In this document: positions 38,477-46,330 of the stretch, in pieces
How positions within the stretch are numbered: the stretch's first letter is position 1
Layout: the number at the start of each line of letters is the position of its first letter
Origin: Spiribacter halobius
GTDB taxonomy: Bacteria; Pseudomonadota; Gammaproteobacteria; Nitrococcales; Nitrococcaceae
Assembly: GCF_020883455.1 (NCBI RefSeq)
Contig: NZ_CP086615.1
Span: 1,364,001-1,428,000, forward strand
Length of the DNA: 64,000 nucleotides
Direction of reading: 5' to 3'
Translations under genes and position numbers: made by a program
The notes under the pieces: generated by a model
What the model saw: only the letters and a program-made list of their open reading frames with translations
Database searches by the model: none
Told to the model about the DNA's origin: nothing

Positions 38477-38659
38477 ATGCGTTTTCCCCTGACCCTGGCC
38501 ATGCTGCTGCTGGCGGTGGGGTGCACGCCGACGGTGCGCATGGAGGCGCCGCGGGAGCCGATCACCATCAACCTCAATGTCCAGCTCGATGCCGACGTCC
38601 GTGTGCGCCTGGAAGAGCAGGCTCAGGAAGACGTGGCGAGCAATCCGGACATCTTCTAG
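38477..38659 (+). CDS. ynbE: YnbE family lipoprotein
   Basis: Outer-membrane lipoprotein of 60 residues. The signal peptide MRFPLTLAMLLLAVGC ends in a lipobox with Cys16; the mature part TPTVRMEAPREPITINLNVQLDADVRV includes the family motif ITINLNVQLDADV. In E. coli YnbE pairs with YdbH and YdbL to form a lipid conduit. Start at ATG 38477, 134 nt after the ydbH stop. It is too short to be called by size alone; the motif and position make the assignment secure. Confidence 0.92.
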   Translation: MRFPLTLAMLLLAVGCTPTVRMEAPREPITINLNVQLDADVRVRLEEQAQEDVASNPDIF

Positions 38660-38672
38660 CGCGGAGGCGCCG

Positions 38673-39011
38673 ATGAACGCGAACGTCCTGCTGCGTCGAC
38701 TTCTGTTCGCGCTGCTGCTTGCCCTCCCGCTGGCCGCCGCGGCCCAGTCCCTGGACGAGTTCCGGGCCGAGGGGATCATTGCCGAGCGCTTCGACGGGTA
38801 TGTGGAGGTGCGCACCGACGACGCCCCCGCGGCGGCGCGGCGGCTGGTGGAGGAGGTCAACGCGCAGCGCCGAGAGCTCTACCGGCAGCGCGCCGAGAGC
38901 CAGGGCGTGCCCGCGGACGAGGTCGGCAAGGTCTACGCCGAGACCATCATGGAGCGCGCCCCGGCGGGTACCTACTTCCGCATGCCTGGCGGGCACTACG
39001 TCCGTCGCTGA
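38673..39011 (+). CDS. ydbL: YdbL family DUF1318 periplasmic protein
   Basis: Periplasmic protein of 112 residues with a signal peptide (LLRRLLFALLLALPLAAAAQS, cleavage near residue 22). The mature part matches DUF1318: GIIAERFDGYVEV, VEEVNAQRRELYRQRAES, VPADEVGKVYAETI. YdbL modulates YdbH-YnbE assembly. Start at ATG 38673 with GGAGG nearby, 13 nt after the ynbE stop; the longer frame reads into ynbE. The operon ends here and is followed by a REP-type palindrome. Confidence 0.92.
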   Translation: MNANVLLRRLLFALLLALPLAAAAQSLDEFRAEGIIAERFDGYVEVRTDDAPAAARRLVEEVNAQRRELYRQRAESQGVPADEVGKVYAETIMERAPAGTYFRMPGGHYVRR

Positions 39012-39048
39012 GACGTGACAGTATTTCCCAAACGACGAGTAAGCCTGC

Positions 39049-39113
39049 AGGAGCGGCGCCCTCGCCGCGAATCTGGCCCGCGAGAGAAGATTCGCGGCGA
39101 GGGCGCCGCTCCT
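39049..39113. repeat. REP-type palindrome (GGAGCGGCG element)
   Basis: Two perfectly complementary 26-base arms, 39049-39074 and 39088-39113, separated by 13 bases. Beyond the arms the match continues imperfectly. The outer sequence AGGAGCGGCGCC with an adjoining CTGCAGG/CTACAG edge resembles intergenic REP elements widespread in gammaproteobacteria. It follows the ydbL stop and could end or stabilise that transcript. Confidence 0.85.
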
Positions 39114-39156
39114 ACAGTGCTTGATCGGGCGTTCGGCGGCTGATCACCGGCGTTGT

Positions 39157-39408
39157 TCAGCGCTTACCTAGCGCCCCACGCCGGCCCGGCCTCTCCGGCC
39201 TTGCCCCGATATCCTCCTGCAGGTGCTCGCCGAGGCGCTCCAGCTCGCGGCGGGCGCGTCGCTGGCGCCAGGCCCGGAACCAGCGGCCCACGGCCTGCCC
39301 GAGCTCCAGCGGCGGCATCGCCGGCATGTAGAAATAGTCCACGGGTGGCAGCGCGGGCTCGCGGTGGCGGGGCGTGCGCTGGCTGCACTGGCGGTTCTGC
39401 TCGGCCAT
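39157..39408 (-). CDS. DUF1127-like small basic protein
   Basis: Protein of 83 residues whose C-terminal part, WFRAWRQRRARRELERLGEHLQEDIGARPE, matches the DUF1127 consensus (arginine-rich helix then L-LxDIG). The N-terminal part is Pro-rich and variable. DUF1127 proteins are small RNA- or regulator-linked proteins in many proteobacteria. AAGGAGG lies about 6 nt from the ATG. It is divergent from the LysR-family gene, an arrangement often seen for this family. Confidence 0.75.
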   Translation of the reverse strand: MAEQNRQCSQRTPRHREPALPPVDYFYMPAMPPLELGQAVGRWFRAWRQRRARRELERLGEHLQEDIGARPERPGRRGALGKR

Positions 39409-39550
39409 GGCGACATCCTCCTTCGTCCGTAGTGGGCGCGGCGGGCGTGTGGTGCGCTTCGCCGACGCCAACAGAATGTGGTCGACGGGTAGTTGAATCA
39501 AACGAAAAGAATTAAATTGCGGGTTCAGCGAGATTGAACACGGAGGCGCC

Positions 39551-40453
39551 ATGAGTGTCCGCGCCGAGGCCGCCGTCGGCGGCAGCCTGCCGCTCCTCGA
39601 GCACGACGTGCTGCGCAGCTTCGTCGCCATCGCCGAGACCGGGAGCTTCACCCGGGCGGCGGAGCGGGTGTTCCGCTCGCCCTCGGCGGTGAGCATGCAG
39701 ATCAAGCGCCTCGAGGAGACCCTGGGCCGACCGGTGTTCGTGCGCGAGCCGCGCCAGGTCCGGCTTACCGCCGAGGGTGAGGCCCTGCTCGGCTATGCGC
39801 GGCGCCTGCTGGACCTGAACGAGGAGGCGGTGGCGCAGTTCCTGTCGCCGCCGGTGGGCGGCACGGTGCGGCTGGGCACCCCGGACGACGTCGGCACCCG
39901 CATCCTGCCAGGGGTGCTGGCCCGCTTTGCGCGGACCCATCCGGCAGTGCAGGTGAACGTGGGCGTGAGCCGCAGCCTCGAGCTGCGGGCCCGGCTCGAG
40001 GCCGGCGAGCTGGACCTGGCGCTGATCACCGCCGGCAACGAGGGGCAGGACGACAGCCAGGGCGAGCTGGTCTACAGCGAGCGCCTGGTCTGGGCGGGGC
40101 GGGAAGGCGGCGTCGCGGTCCAGCGCTCGCCGCTGCCGCTGGCACTGGCGGAGCGGGGCTGCGCCTGGCGCGGCATGGCGCTGGCGGCGCTGGATCACCA
40201 CGACCGCCCCTATCGCATCGCCTACACCAGCGAGCACTGCGCCGGCCAGGAGGCGGCCATGCTGGCGGACATCGCCATCGCGCCGTTTCCGCGCAGCCTG
40301 GTGCGCGCGCCGTTGCAGGTGCTTGGCGAGGAGGCGGAGCTGCCGCCGCTTGGCGCCTACCAGATCCTGCTGCTGCGTTCGCCGCGTCGAAGCGAGGCGG
40401 CGGACGTTCTGGCCGATCACGTCGTGGAGCGGTTCCAGGCCTTCTCGACTTAG
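39551..40453 (+). CDS. LysR family transcriptional regulator
   Basis: DNA-binding protein of 300 residues. The winged helix-turn-helix covers residues about 18-77 (FVAIAETGSFTRAAERVFRSPSAVSMQIKRLEETLG); the rest is the effector-binding domain starting GTVRLGTPDDVGTRILPG. The TRILPGVL and IAIAPFPRSLV segments resemble LrhA/PecT-type regulators. The target is most likely the divergent DUF1127 gene, 142 nt away. Effector unknown. Confidence 0.92.
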   Translation: MSVRAEAAVGGSLPLLEHDVLRSFVAIAETGSFTRAAERVFRSPSAVSMQIKRLEETLGRPVFVREPRQVRLTAEGEALLGYARRLLDLNEEAVAQFLSPPVGGTVRLGTPDDVGTRILPGVLARFARTHPAVQVNVGVSRSLELRARLEAGELDLALITAGNEGQDDSQGELVYSERLVWAGREGGVAVQRSPLPLALAERGCAWRGMALAALDHHDRPYRIAYTSEHCAGQEAAMLADIAIAPFPRSLVRAPLQVLGEEAELPPLGAYQILLLRSPRRSEAADVLADHVVERFQAFST

Positions 40454-40528
40454 TGCGGGCGGGCCCGCACCCCGTCCGGGGGAGGGGGAGCCTGCGCAGG
40501 CCTCCGCTCATCGGCATGGCTTGCTGCT

Positions 40529-40560
40529 ATGTCTGACATGAACTATAAAAAAGCAGACAT
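40529..40560. promoter_or_regulatory. Candidate FadR-type operator
   Basis: ATGTCTGACAT (40529-40539) is a 5+5 palindrome about one base, and its half CAGACAT recurs at 40554-40560, just before the GntR regulator start at 40582. The placement suggests autoregulation or control of the operon that follows. Confidence 0.45.
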
Positions 40561-40581
40561 GAGGAGGAGGGAGCACGACGG

Positions 40582-41361
40582 ATGAGCGAGAGCGCCCGTC
40601 GTCGAAACGGTCTCGATCGTGGCGAGCAGGTGGCGGAGAGTCTCGCCGCCCAGCTGTTCGGCGGTGACTATCCGCCCGGCAGCTATCTCCCCCGCGAGAC
40701 CGACCTCTGCACCCGCTTCGGCCTGAGCCGCGCGTCCGTGCGCACCGGCCTCCAGCAGCTCACCGCCCTCGGCATCATCACCCGCATCGCCGGCAGCGGC
40801 ACGTTGGTCAACGAGTATCGGGACTGGGACGTGCTGGACCCGGTGGTGACCCGCTGGATGGCGGATTACGCCATGCCCAACCCGGAGTTCGTGCGCGAGA
40901 TCTTCGAGTTCCGCCTGGCGGTGGAGCCGTTCATCGCCAGCGTCGCCGCGAGCCGCGCGACGGCGCACGATCTGGTGGGCATGGAGGAGGCGTTCCAGGG
41001 CATGGAGCGCAGCCTTGCCGGCGGCGATCTCAGCGCCGGCACCGAGCCCTTCAGCGAGTACGACGTCGCCTTTCACGAGGCCATCTACCGCGCCACGCAC
41101 AACGTCGTCTGGACGCAGCTCGCGCACATGCTGCGCCCCTCCATCAAGCTGGTGATCAGCCAGAGCAACGACACCGCCGACGAGCTGCAGGACAGCCTCG
41201 CGCGGCACCGGCACCTGATGGACTGCATCCGCCTGCGCCGCCCGCAGGCGGCCTATGACGCCGCGCTCAGCGTCATGAGCCGCACCGCCTACGATCTCAA
41301 TCTGGATGCTTCGGGCAACACCATGCCCGCGGCGGTGCCGGCGCGAGTGCCGGCGCGCTGA
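40582..41361 (+). CDS. FadR/GntR family transcriptional regulator
   Basis: Regulator of 259 residues with a GntR winged helix (ESLAAQLFGGDYPPGSYLPRETDLCTRFGLSRASVRTGL) at residues about 18-60 and an all-helical FCD ligand domain; RLAVEPFIASVAA, DVAFHEAIYRAT and ARHRHLMDCI supply metal-binding residues typical of that domain. It heads the sugar-acid operon, with the TRAP binding protein 65 nt downstream, so it probably represses it until an aldonate-type ligand binds. AGGAGGAGGGA provides an excellent ribosome binding site upstream. Confidence 0.9.
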   Translation: MSESARRRNGLDRGEQVAESLAAQLFGGDYPPGSYLPRETDLCTRFGLSRASVRTGLQQLTALGIITRIAGSGTLVNEYRDWDVLDPVVTRWMADYAMPNPEFVREIFEFRLAVEPFIASVAASRATAHDLVGMEEAFQGMERSLAGGDLSAGTEPFSEYDVAFHEAIYRATHNVVWTQLAHMLRPSIKLVISQSNDTADELQDSLARHRHLMDCIRLRRPQAAYDAALSVMSRTAYDLNLDASGNTMPAAVPARVPAR

Positions 41362-41426
41362 TTTCCCGAGCCCGGCCCGCCACCGTACGGTGGGCCATCT
41401 TTGACTGGACTGAGGAGGAGAGACCC

Positions 41427-42458
41427 ATGTCCGATCACAAGCCCCTGAAACCCCTGGCCCTTGGCATCGCCGCGGCCCTGGCCTTCGGCACCGCCGGCAG
41501 TGCCCTGGCCCAGACCTACGAGTGGACCTTCCAGACCTCGGAGACCAGCGGCGAGCCGCAGTTCGAGATCAAGAACGAGTGGGCCGAGAACATCGAGCGC
41601 ATGAGCGACGGCCGCATCTCCATCGAGATCCTGTCGGTGGGGGCGGTGGTGCCCTTCGATCAGACCCTGGATGCGGTATCCAGCGGCATCCTGCAGGGCC
41701 ATCTGACCGACCCGAGCTACTTTTCCGGCACCAATCCCGCCTTCGGCATGCTCGGCAACCTGGTAGGCGCCTGGGGCGACCCGCTGGAGTTCCTCGAGTA
41801 CATGCAGTACGGCGGCGGCGAGGAGATCTATAACAAGCTGGTGAACCCCTACGGCGTGCACCTCATCGGCGCTGCGGCCACCGGCCTCGAGGCCCTGCCG
41901 TCCAGCCGGCCGATCCGCAGCATCGACGACCTCGAAGGCCTGAAGATCCGCGCCCCCCAGGGCATGGTCTACAACATCTTCGAGAAGGCCGGTGCGGCAC
42001 CGGTGAACCTGCCCGGCTCCGAGGTCTACTCGGCGCTGGAGAAGGGCGTCATCGACGCCACCGACTATACGGTGTTCGCCACCAACCACGACCAGGGCCT
42101 GCACGAGTTCGCGCCGTACCCGAACTACCCGGGCTTCCATTCCCTGCCCATGGTCTCGGTCTCCATCAACAAGGAGATCTGGGACGGGCTGCCGGACGAC
42201 CTCAAGGCCATCGTCGAGACCGCCACCGACGCCCTGGCCTATGACCTGGTCTTCCGCCTCAAGGAGCGTGACCTCGAGGCCGTGGCCGAGGCGCGGCAGG
42301 ATCCGGACATCGAGATCATCGACCTGCCCGCCGAGGAGCGTGCCGAGTTCCGCCGCATCGCCCAGGAGGAGTGGGCCGAGTGGGCCGAGCGCAACGATCT
42401 CACCCGTGAGATCTACGACTCGGTGACGGCCTTCCTGGAGTCCCGCAACCTGATGTAG
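41427..42458 (+). CDS. TRAP transporter substrate-binding protein DctP
   Basis: Periplasmic TRAP-type solute receptor of 343 residues. A signal peptide (GIAAALAFGTAGSALAQ, cleavage near residue 29) precedes the mature chain. The conserved arginine lies in DDLEGLKIRAPQ and the DctP pattern continues SEVYSALEKGVIDATDY. The carboxylate ligand is inferred to be a sugar acid because the downstream genes process galactonate-type substrates. GAGGAGAG precedes the ATG. It is followed by a palindromic repeat and then dctQ. Confidence 0.93.
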   Translation: MSDHKPLKPLALGIAAALAFGTAGSALAQTYEWTFQTSETSGEPQFEIKNEWAENIERMSDGRISIEILSVGAVVPFDQTLDAVSSGILQGHLTDPSYFSGTNPAFGMLGNLVGAWGDPLEFLEYMQYGGGEEIYNKLVNPYGVHLIGAAATGLEALPSSRPIRSIDDLEGLKIRAPQGMVYNIFEKAGAAPVNLPGSEVYSALEKGVIDATDYTVFATNHDQGLHEFAPYPNYPGFHSLPMVSVSINKEIWDGLPDDLKAIVETATDALAYDLVFRLKERDLEAVAEARQDPDIEIIDLPAEERAEFRRIAQEEWAEWAERNDLTREIYDSVTAFLESRNLM

Positions 42459-42507
42459 GCCGCCCTGCGGCATCCGGCAAGGCGGGCCGCCAGGTGTGGC
42501 CCGCGAG

Positions 42508-42561
42508 CCCGGAAAGCTCACCGATTCGTGCCCGCAGCCGCGAATCGGTGAGCTATCCGGG
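42508..42561. repeat. Palindromic repeat between dctP and dctQ
   Basis: Arms 42508-42528 and 42541-42561 are complementary at 20 of 21 positions with a 12-base loop. The right part recurs as a 24-base exact half-site at 24617-24640 and as a degenerate relative near 58601. It may tune relative expression of the binding protein and membrane subunits, a known role for such hairpins in transport operons. Confidence 0.75.
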
Positions 42562-42584
42562 CTAGCCCGTGAGGGAGGCGCACT

Positions 42585-43193
42585 ATGGCCAACGAATCCG
42601 AGACCGAAGCAGGCCCCCAGGCCACCCACCTGGAGTCGGCCCTGGAGGGCACCCGGACAGCGCTGGACCGCGCGGTCTGCCGGGCGGGCCGCGGCATCGC
42701 GTGGCTGATCTTCATCGCCATGGCGATCAGTGTCGCGGAGGTGCTTGCCCGCTATGGCTTCAACAACCCCACCTCCTGGGTGCACGAGTCGGTGGTGTTC
42801 CTGGTGGCGGTGATTTTCGCCTTCGGCGGCCCGGCGGCGCTGGCCAAGAACCGCCACATCCGCGTACGCGTCATCTACGACTATGTCTCGCCGGCGCGGC
42901 GCCGCTGGATGGACGTGCTCAACGACGGCGTCACGCTGCTGTTCTGCGTGGCGATGAGCTACGCCGCCTACGTCATGTTCTGGCGCTCCACCCACGACCC
43001 CATGGGCAACTGGACCCTGGAGCGCTCCGGTACCAGCTGGAATCCGCCCATCCCCTCGCTGATCAAGGGGGCGATCCTGGTGGCGCTGGCGGTGATGACC
43101 GTCCAGGCCCTGCTGCACTTCATCCAGTCCCTGCGCGGGAACGGACCCGGCCAGCGCGAGCCCACCGCGCCGGCGCGGGATACGGCGATCTGA
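42585..43193 (+). CDS. TRAP transporter small permease DctQ
   Basis: Small membrane subunit of 202 residues with four predicted helices. LARYGFNNPTSWVHESVVFLVAVIFAFGGPAALAKNRHIRV is the DctQ signature. An N-terminal cytoplasmic region of about 45 residues precedes it. It pairs with the large permease that begins only 1 nt after its stop, so the subunits are co-translated. Confidence 0.9.
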   Translation: MANESETEAGPQATHLESALEGTRTALDRAVCRAGRGIAWLIFIAMAISVAEVLARYGFNNPTSWVHESVVFLVAVIFAFGGPAALAKNRHIRVRVIYDYVSPARRRWMDVLNDGVTLLFCVAMSYAAYVMFWRSTHDPMGNWTLERSGTSWNPPIPSLIKGAILVALAVMTVQALLHFIQSLRGNGPGQREPTAPARDTAI

Positions 43194-43194
43194 C

Positions 43195-44499
43195 ATGGAT
43201 ATCCAGACGGCAACGATTCTGCTGGTGGGGCTGATCTTCCTCGCCCTGCCCACGGGGCTGCCACTGGCCTTCATCACCGGTCTCGTGGCGCTCGGGTTCA
43301 CCTTCGGCTGGTTCGGCACCAACGCCCTGCCGCTGGTCACGGCCCGGGTCTACGGCTTCATCACCGAGTACTCGCTGGTGGCGGTGCCCATGTTCGTTTT
43401 CATGGCGGCGCTGCTGGACCGCTCGGGCATCGCCAAGGACCTGTTTAACGCCATGCGGGTGTTCGCCGGGCGTCTGCCCGGCGGGGTGGCGGTGCAGACG
43501 CTGGTGGTGGCGTTCTTCCTCGCCGCCATGTCCGGGATCATCGGCGGCGAGATCGTCCTGCTCGGCATCCTGGCGTTGCCGCAGATGCTGCGCCTCGGCT
43601 ACTCGCGGCAGATCGCCATCGGCGTGACCTGCGCCGGGGGCGCGCTGGGGACGATGATGCCGCCCTCCATCGTGCTCATCATCTACGGCCTGCTGGCGAG
43701 CGAGTCCATCGCCCAGCTGTTCACGGCGGCGATCACGCCGGCCGTGATCCTGATGCTCTCCTACATGACCTATGTGCTGGTGCGCTGCTACCTGAACCCG
43801 GCCATGGGGCCGCCGATGAGCGCCGAGGAGCAGGCTCGCGGGGCGATGAGCCGGCTGCAGGCGCTGAAGTCCATCGTGCTCCCGGCCGGTGTCGCCTTCA
43901 TGGTGCTCGGCACCATCTATGGCGGCATCGCATCGGTCACCGAGGCGGCGGCCATGGGCGTGTTCGGCGTGCTGGTGGTGGTGCTGATCCGCCGTGAGTT
44001 CTCCATCCGGCTGGTGCACGAGAGCGTGTTCCAGACCCTCACCACCTGCGGCATGATCGTGTGGATCGGTATCGGCGCGGCGACGCTGGTCGGCGTCTAC
44101 AACCTCATGGGCGGCAACCGGTTCGTCTCGTCGGCCATCCTCGGCATCGACGCGGCGCCGGTCGTGATCATCCTGGTGATGATGGCGATCCTGCTGGTGC
44201 TCGGGCTGTTCATGGACTGGATTGGCATCGCCATGCTGACGTTGCCGATCTTCGTGCCCATCGTCGAGCAGCTCGGCTACGACCCGGTCTGGTTCGGCAT
44301 CCTCTTTGCCGTGAACATGCAGGTGTCCTTTCTGAGCCCACCGTTCGGGCCGGCGGCGTTCTACCTGAAGGGCGTGGCGCCACCGGAGATCGAGCTGCAG
44401 GACATCTTCGTCTCGCTGCTGCCGTTCATCGCGATCCAGATCGTGGTGCTGGCGGCGCTGCTGTTCTTCCCCCAGCTGGCCATGTGGCCCCTGACCTGA
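43195..44499 (+). CDS. TRAP transporter large permease DctM
   Basis: Large permease of 434 residues with about twelve helices and the DctM family hallmarks: [35 protein letters not shown] near residue 155 and [20 protein letters not shown] near residue 375. It uses a Na+ or H+ gradient together with DctP and DctQ. It begins at ATG 43195, one base after the dctQ stop, and is followed at 10 nt by dgoD. Confidence 0.93.
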   Translation: MDIQTATILLVGLIFLALPTGLPLAFITGLVALGFTFGWFGTNALPLVTARVYGFITEYSLVAVPMFVFMAALLDRSGIAKDLFNAMRVFAGRLPGGVAVQTLVVAFFLAAMSGIIGGEIVLLGILALPQMLRLGYSRQIAIGVTCAGGALGTMMPPSIVLIIYGLLASESIAQLFTAAITPAVILMLSYMTYVLVRCYLNPAMGPPMSAEEQARGAMSRLQALKSIVLPAGVAFMVLGTIYGGIASVTEAAAMGVFGVLVVVLIRREFSIRLVHESVFQTLTTCGMIVWIGIGAATLVGVYNLMGGNRFVSSAILGIDAAPVVIILVMMAILLVLGLFMDWIGIAMLTLPIFVPIVEQLGYDPVWFGILFAVNMQVSFLSPPFGPAAFYLKGVAPPEIELQDIFVSLLPFIAIQIVVLAALLFFPQLAMWPLT

Positions 44500-44509
44500 G
44501 GCGGAGACC

Positions 44510-45658
44510 ATGCGCATCACCCGGCTGCAAACCTGGCAGATCCCGCCGCGCTGGCTGTTCCTCAAGATCGAGACCGACGAGGGCGTTGCCGGCTGGGGCG
44601 AGCCGGTGCTGGAGGGCCGCGCCGCCACGGTGGAGGCCGCCGTGCACGAGCTCGCGGACTATCTGGTGGGGCAGGACCCGCGGCGCATCGAGCACCTCTG
44701 GCAGACGCTCTACCGGGGCGGCTTCTACCGTGGTGGCCCCGTGCTTATGAGTGCCATCGCCGGCATCGACCAGGCGCTCTGGGACCTGAAGGGCCGTGCG
44801 CTCGGCGTGCCGGTGCACGAGCTGCTGGGCGGCGCCTGCCGCGAGCGCATGCGCATGTACGCCTGGACCGGCGGCGACCGGCCGGGCGAGGTGGCCGCCG
44901 GGGCGAAGGCGCTGGTGGCGGAGGGCTTCACTGCCTTCAAGATGAACGGCACCGCCGAGCTCGCCATCGTCGACAGCCACGCCCGCATCGACGAGGCCGT
45001 GGCCCGCGTGGCCGAGGCGCGGGCGGCGGTGGGGCCGGAGGTCGGCATCGGCATCGACTTCCACGGCCGCGTGCACCGGCCGATGGCGAAGGCCCTGCTG
45101 CGGGAGCTCGAGCCCTTCCACCCGATGTTCGTGGAGGAGCCGGTGCTGCCGGAGCACCTGCACTGTCTGCCGCAGATCACGGCGGGGCTCGGCTACCCCA
45201 TCGCCACCGGCGAGCGCCTGCACAGCCGCTACGACTTCCGCCCGGTGCTGGAGGCCGGATGCGTGGACATCGTCCAGCCCGACCTCAGCCACTGCGGCGG
45301 CATCACCGAGGGGCGCAAGATCGCCGTGCTGGCCGAGACCTGGGACGTGGCACTGGCGCCGCACTGCCCCCTTGGGCCGTTGACGCTGGCGGCCTCCCTG
45401 CAGGTGGACGCCGTAAGCCACAACGCCTTCATCCAGGAGCAGAGCATGGGCATCCACTACAACGTCGGCAACGACGTGCTGGACTATCTGCTCGACCCCG
45501 CACCGCTGCGCATCGAGGGCGGCTACTGCGCCATCCCGCAGGGGCCCGGCCTCGGCGTGGAGATCAACGAGGCCTACGTGGCCGAGCGCGCGCGGGTGGG
45601 TCATCGCTGGCGCAACCCGGTCTGGCAGCACGCCGACGGCAGCGTGGCGGAGTGGTGA
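44510..45658 (+). CDS. dgoD: D-galactonate dehydratase
   Basis: Enolase-superfamily enzyme of 382 residues converting D-galactonate to 2-dehydro-3-deoxy-D-galactonate in the cytoplasm. It is a close match to E. coli DgoD over its whole length, with metal ligands Asp183, Glu209 and Glu235 and catalytic His185 and His285 (in [21 protein letters not shown] and APHCPLGP) at identical numbering. The ending NSVAEW-like (GSVAEW) is shared as well. It follows dctM after 10 nt and precedes dgoA, so the operon handles galactonate. Confidence 0.97.
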   Translation: MRITRLQTWQIPPRWLFLKIETDEGVAGWGEPVLEGRAATVEAAVHELADYLVGQDPRRIEHLWQTLYRGGFYRGGPVLMSAIAGIDQALWDLKGRALGVPVHELLGGACRERMRMYAWTGGDRPGEVAAGAKALVAEGFTAFKMNGTAELAIVDSHARIDEAVARVAEARAAVGPEVGIGIDFHGRVHRPMAKALLRELEPFHPMFVEEPVLPEHLHCLPQITAGLGYPIATGERLHSRYDFRPVLEAGCVDIVQPDLSHCGGITEGRKIAVLAETWDVALAPHCPLGPLTLAASLQVDAVSHNAFIQEQSMGIHYNVGNDVLDYLLDPAPLRIEGGYCAIPQGPGLGVEINEAYVAERARVGHRWRNPVWQHADGSVAEW

Positions 45659-45663
45659 CGGCT

Positions 45664-46299
45664 ATGCACGCAGCGCTCGACAATGCCCTCGCCGAGCTGC
45701 CGCTGGTGGCCATCCTGCGCGGGGTAACGCCGCAGGCGGTGCTGCCGGTGGCCGACGCCCTGCTGGCCGAGGGCTTCCGGCTGATCGAGGTGCCGCTGAA
45801 CTCGCCTGATCCCTGGGCCAGCCTGGAGCGCCTGGCCGCACACTGCCCCGAGGGCGTGCTCGCCGGCGCCGGTACCGTGCTCACCGCCGATGATGCCCGC
45901 CGGCTGGCGGTCACCGGCTGCCGGCTGCTGGTGACGCCGAACACCGATGCCGAGGTCATCGCCGCTGCGCGGGCGGAGGGGCTCGCCACCCTGATCGGCT
46001 GCATGACGCCCACCGAGGCCCTGGCCGCGACGACGTCGGGCGCCGATGCCCTCAAGCTCTTCCCCGCGGCGAGCCTCGGCCCGGGCTACCTGCGGGATCT
46101 TCGCGCCGTGCTGCCGCCGGCGCTGCCGGTGCTCGCGGTCGGTGGCATCGATGCCGGCAATCTGGGGGACTTCCACGCTGCCGGGGCCCGCGGCTTCGGC
46201 CTCGGGTCCAATCTCTACAAGCCGGGCCGCCCGCCGGAGGAGGTGCGCGCGCGGGCGCGCGACCTGGTCGCCGCCTGGCGCGCGCTGCCTCCCGGTTGA
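45664..46299 (+). CDS. dgoA: 2-dehydro-3-deoxy-6-phosphogalactonate aldolase
   Basis: Class I aldolase of 211 residues splitting KDPGal to pyruvate and D-glyceraldehyde 3-phosphate. The Schiff-base lysine is Lys131 in SGADALKLFPA, the catalytic Glu42 in LIEVPLNSP and the arginine in AILRG. Start at ATG 45664, 5 nt after the dgoD stop; the longer frame is a shadow of dgoD. Length is typical. It completes the De Ley-Doudoroff route with dgoD and a kinase. Confidence 0.95.
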   Translation: MHAALDNALAELPLVAILRGVTPQAVLPVADALLAEGFRLIEVPLNSPDPWASLERLAAHCPEGVLAGAGTVLTADDARRLAVTGCRLLVTPNTDAEVIAAARAEGLATLIGCMTPTEALAATTSGADALKLFPAASLGPGYLRDLRAVLPPALPVLAVGGIDAGNLGDFHAAGARGFGLGSNLYKPGRPPEEVRARARDLVAAWRALPPG

Positions 46300-46330
46300 G
46301 CGCCGAGCGAGACTCTGACGGAGACCGATC

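Noticed and set aside
41289-43340. 683-residue minus-strand frame
   Set aside because: It is antisense to dctP and dctQ, which have clear family matches and start sites.
43120-44628. 502-residue minus-strand frame, very rich in His, Asp and Gln
   Set aside because: It is the antisense shadow of dctM, a typical effect of GC-rich codon use.
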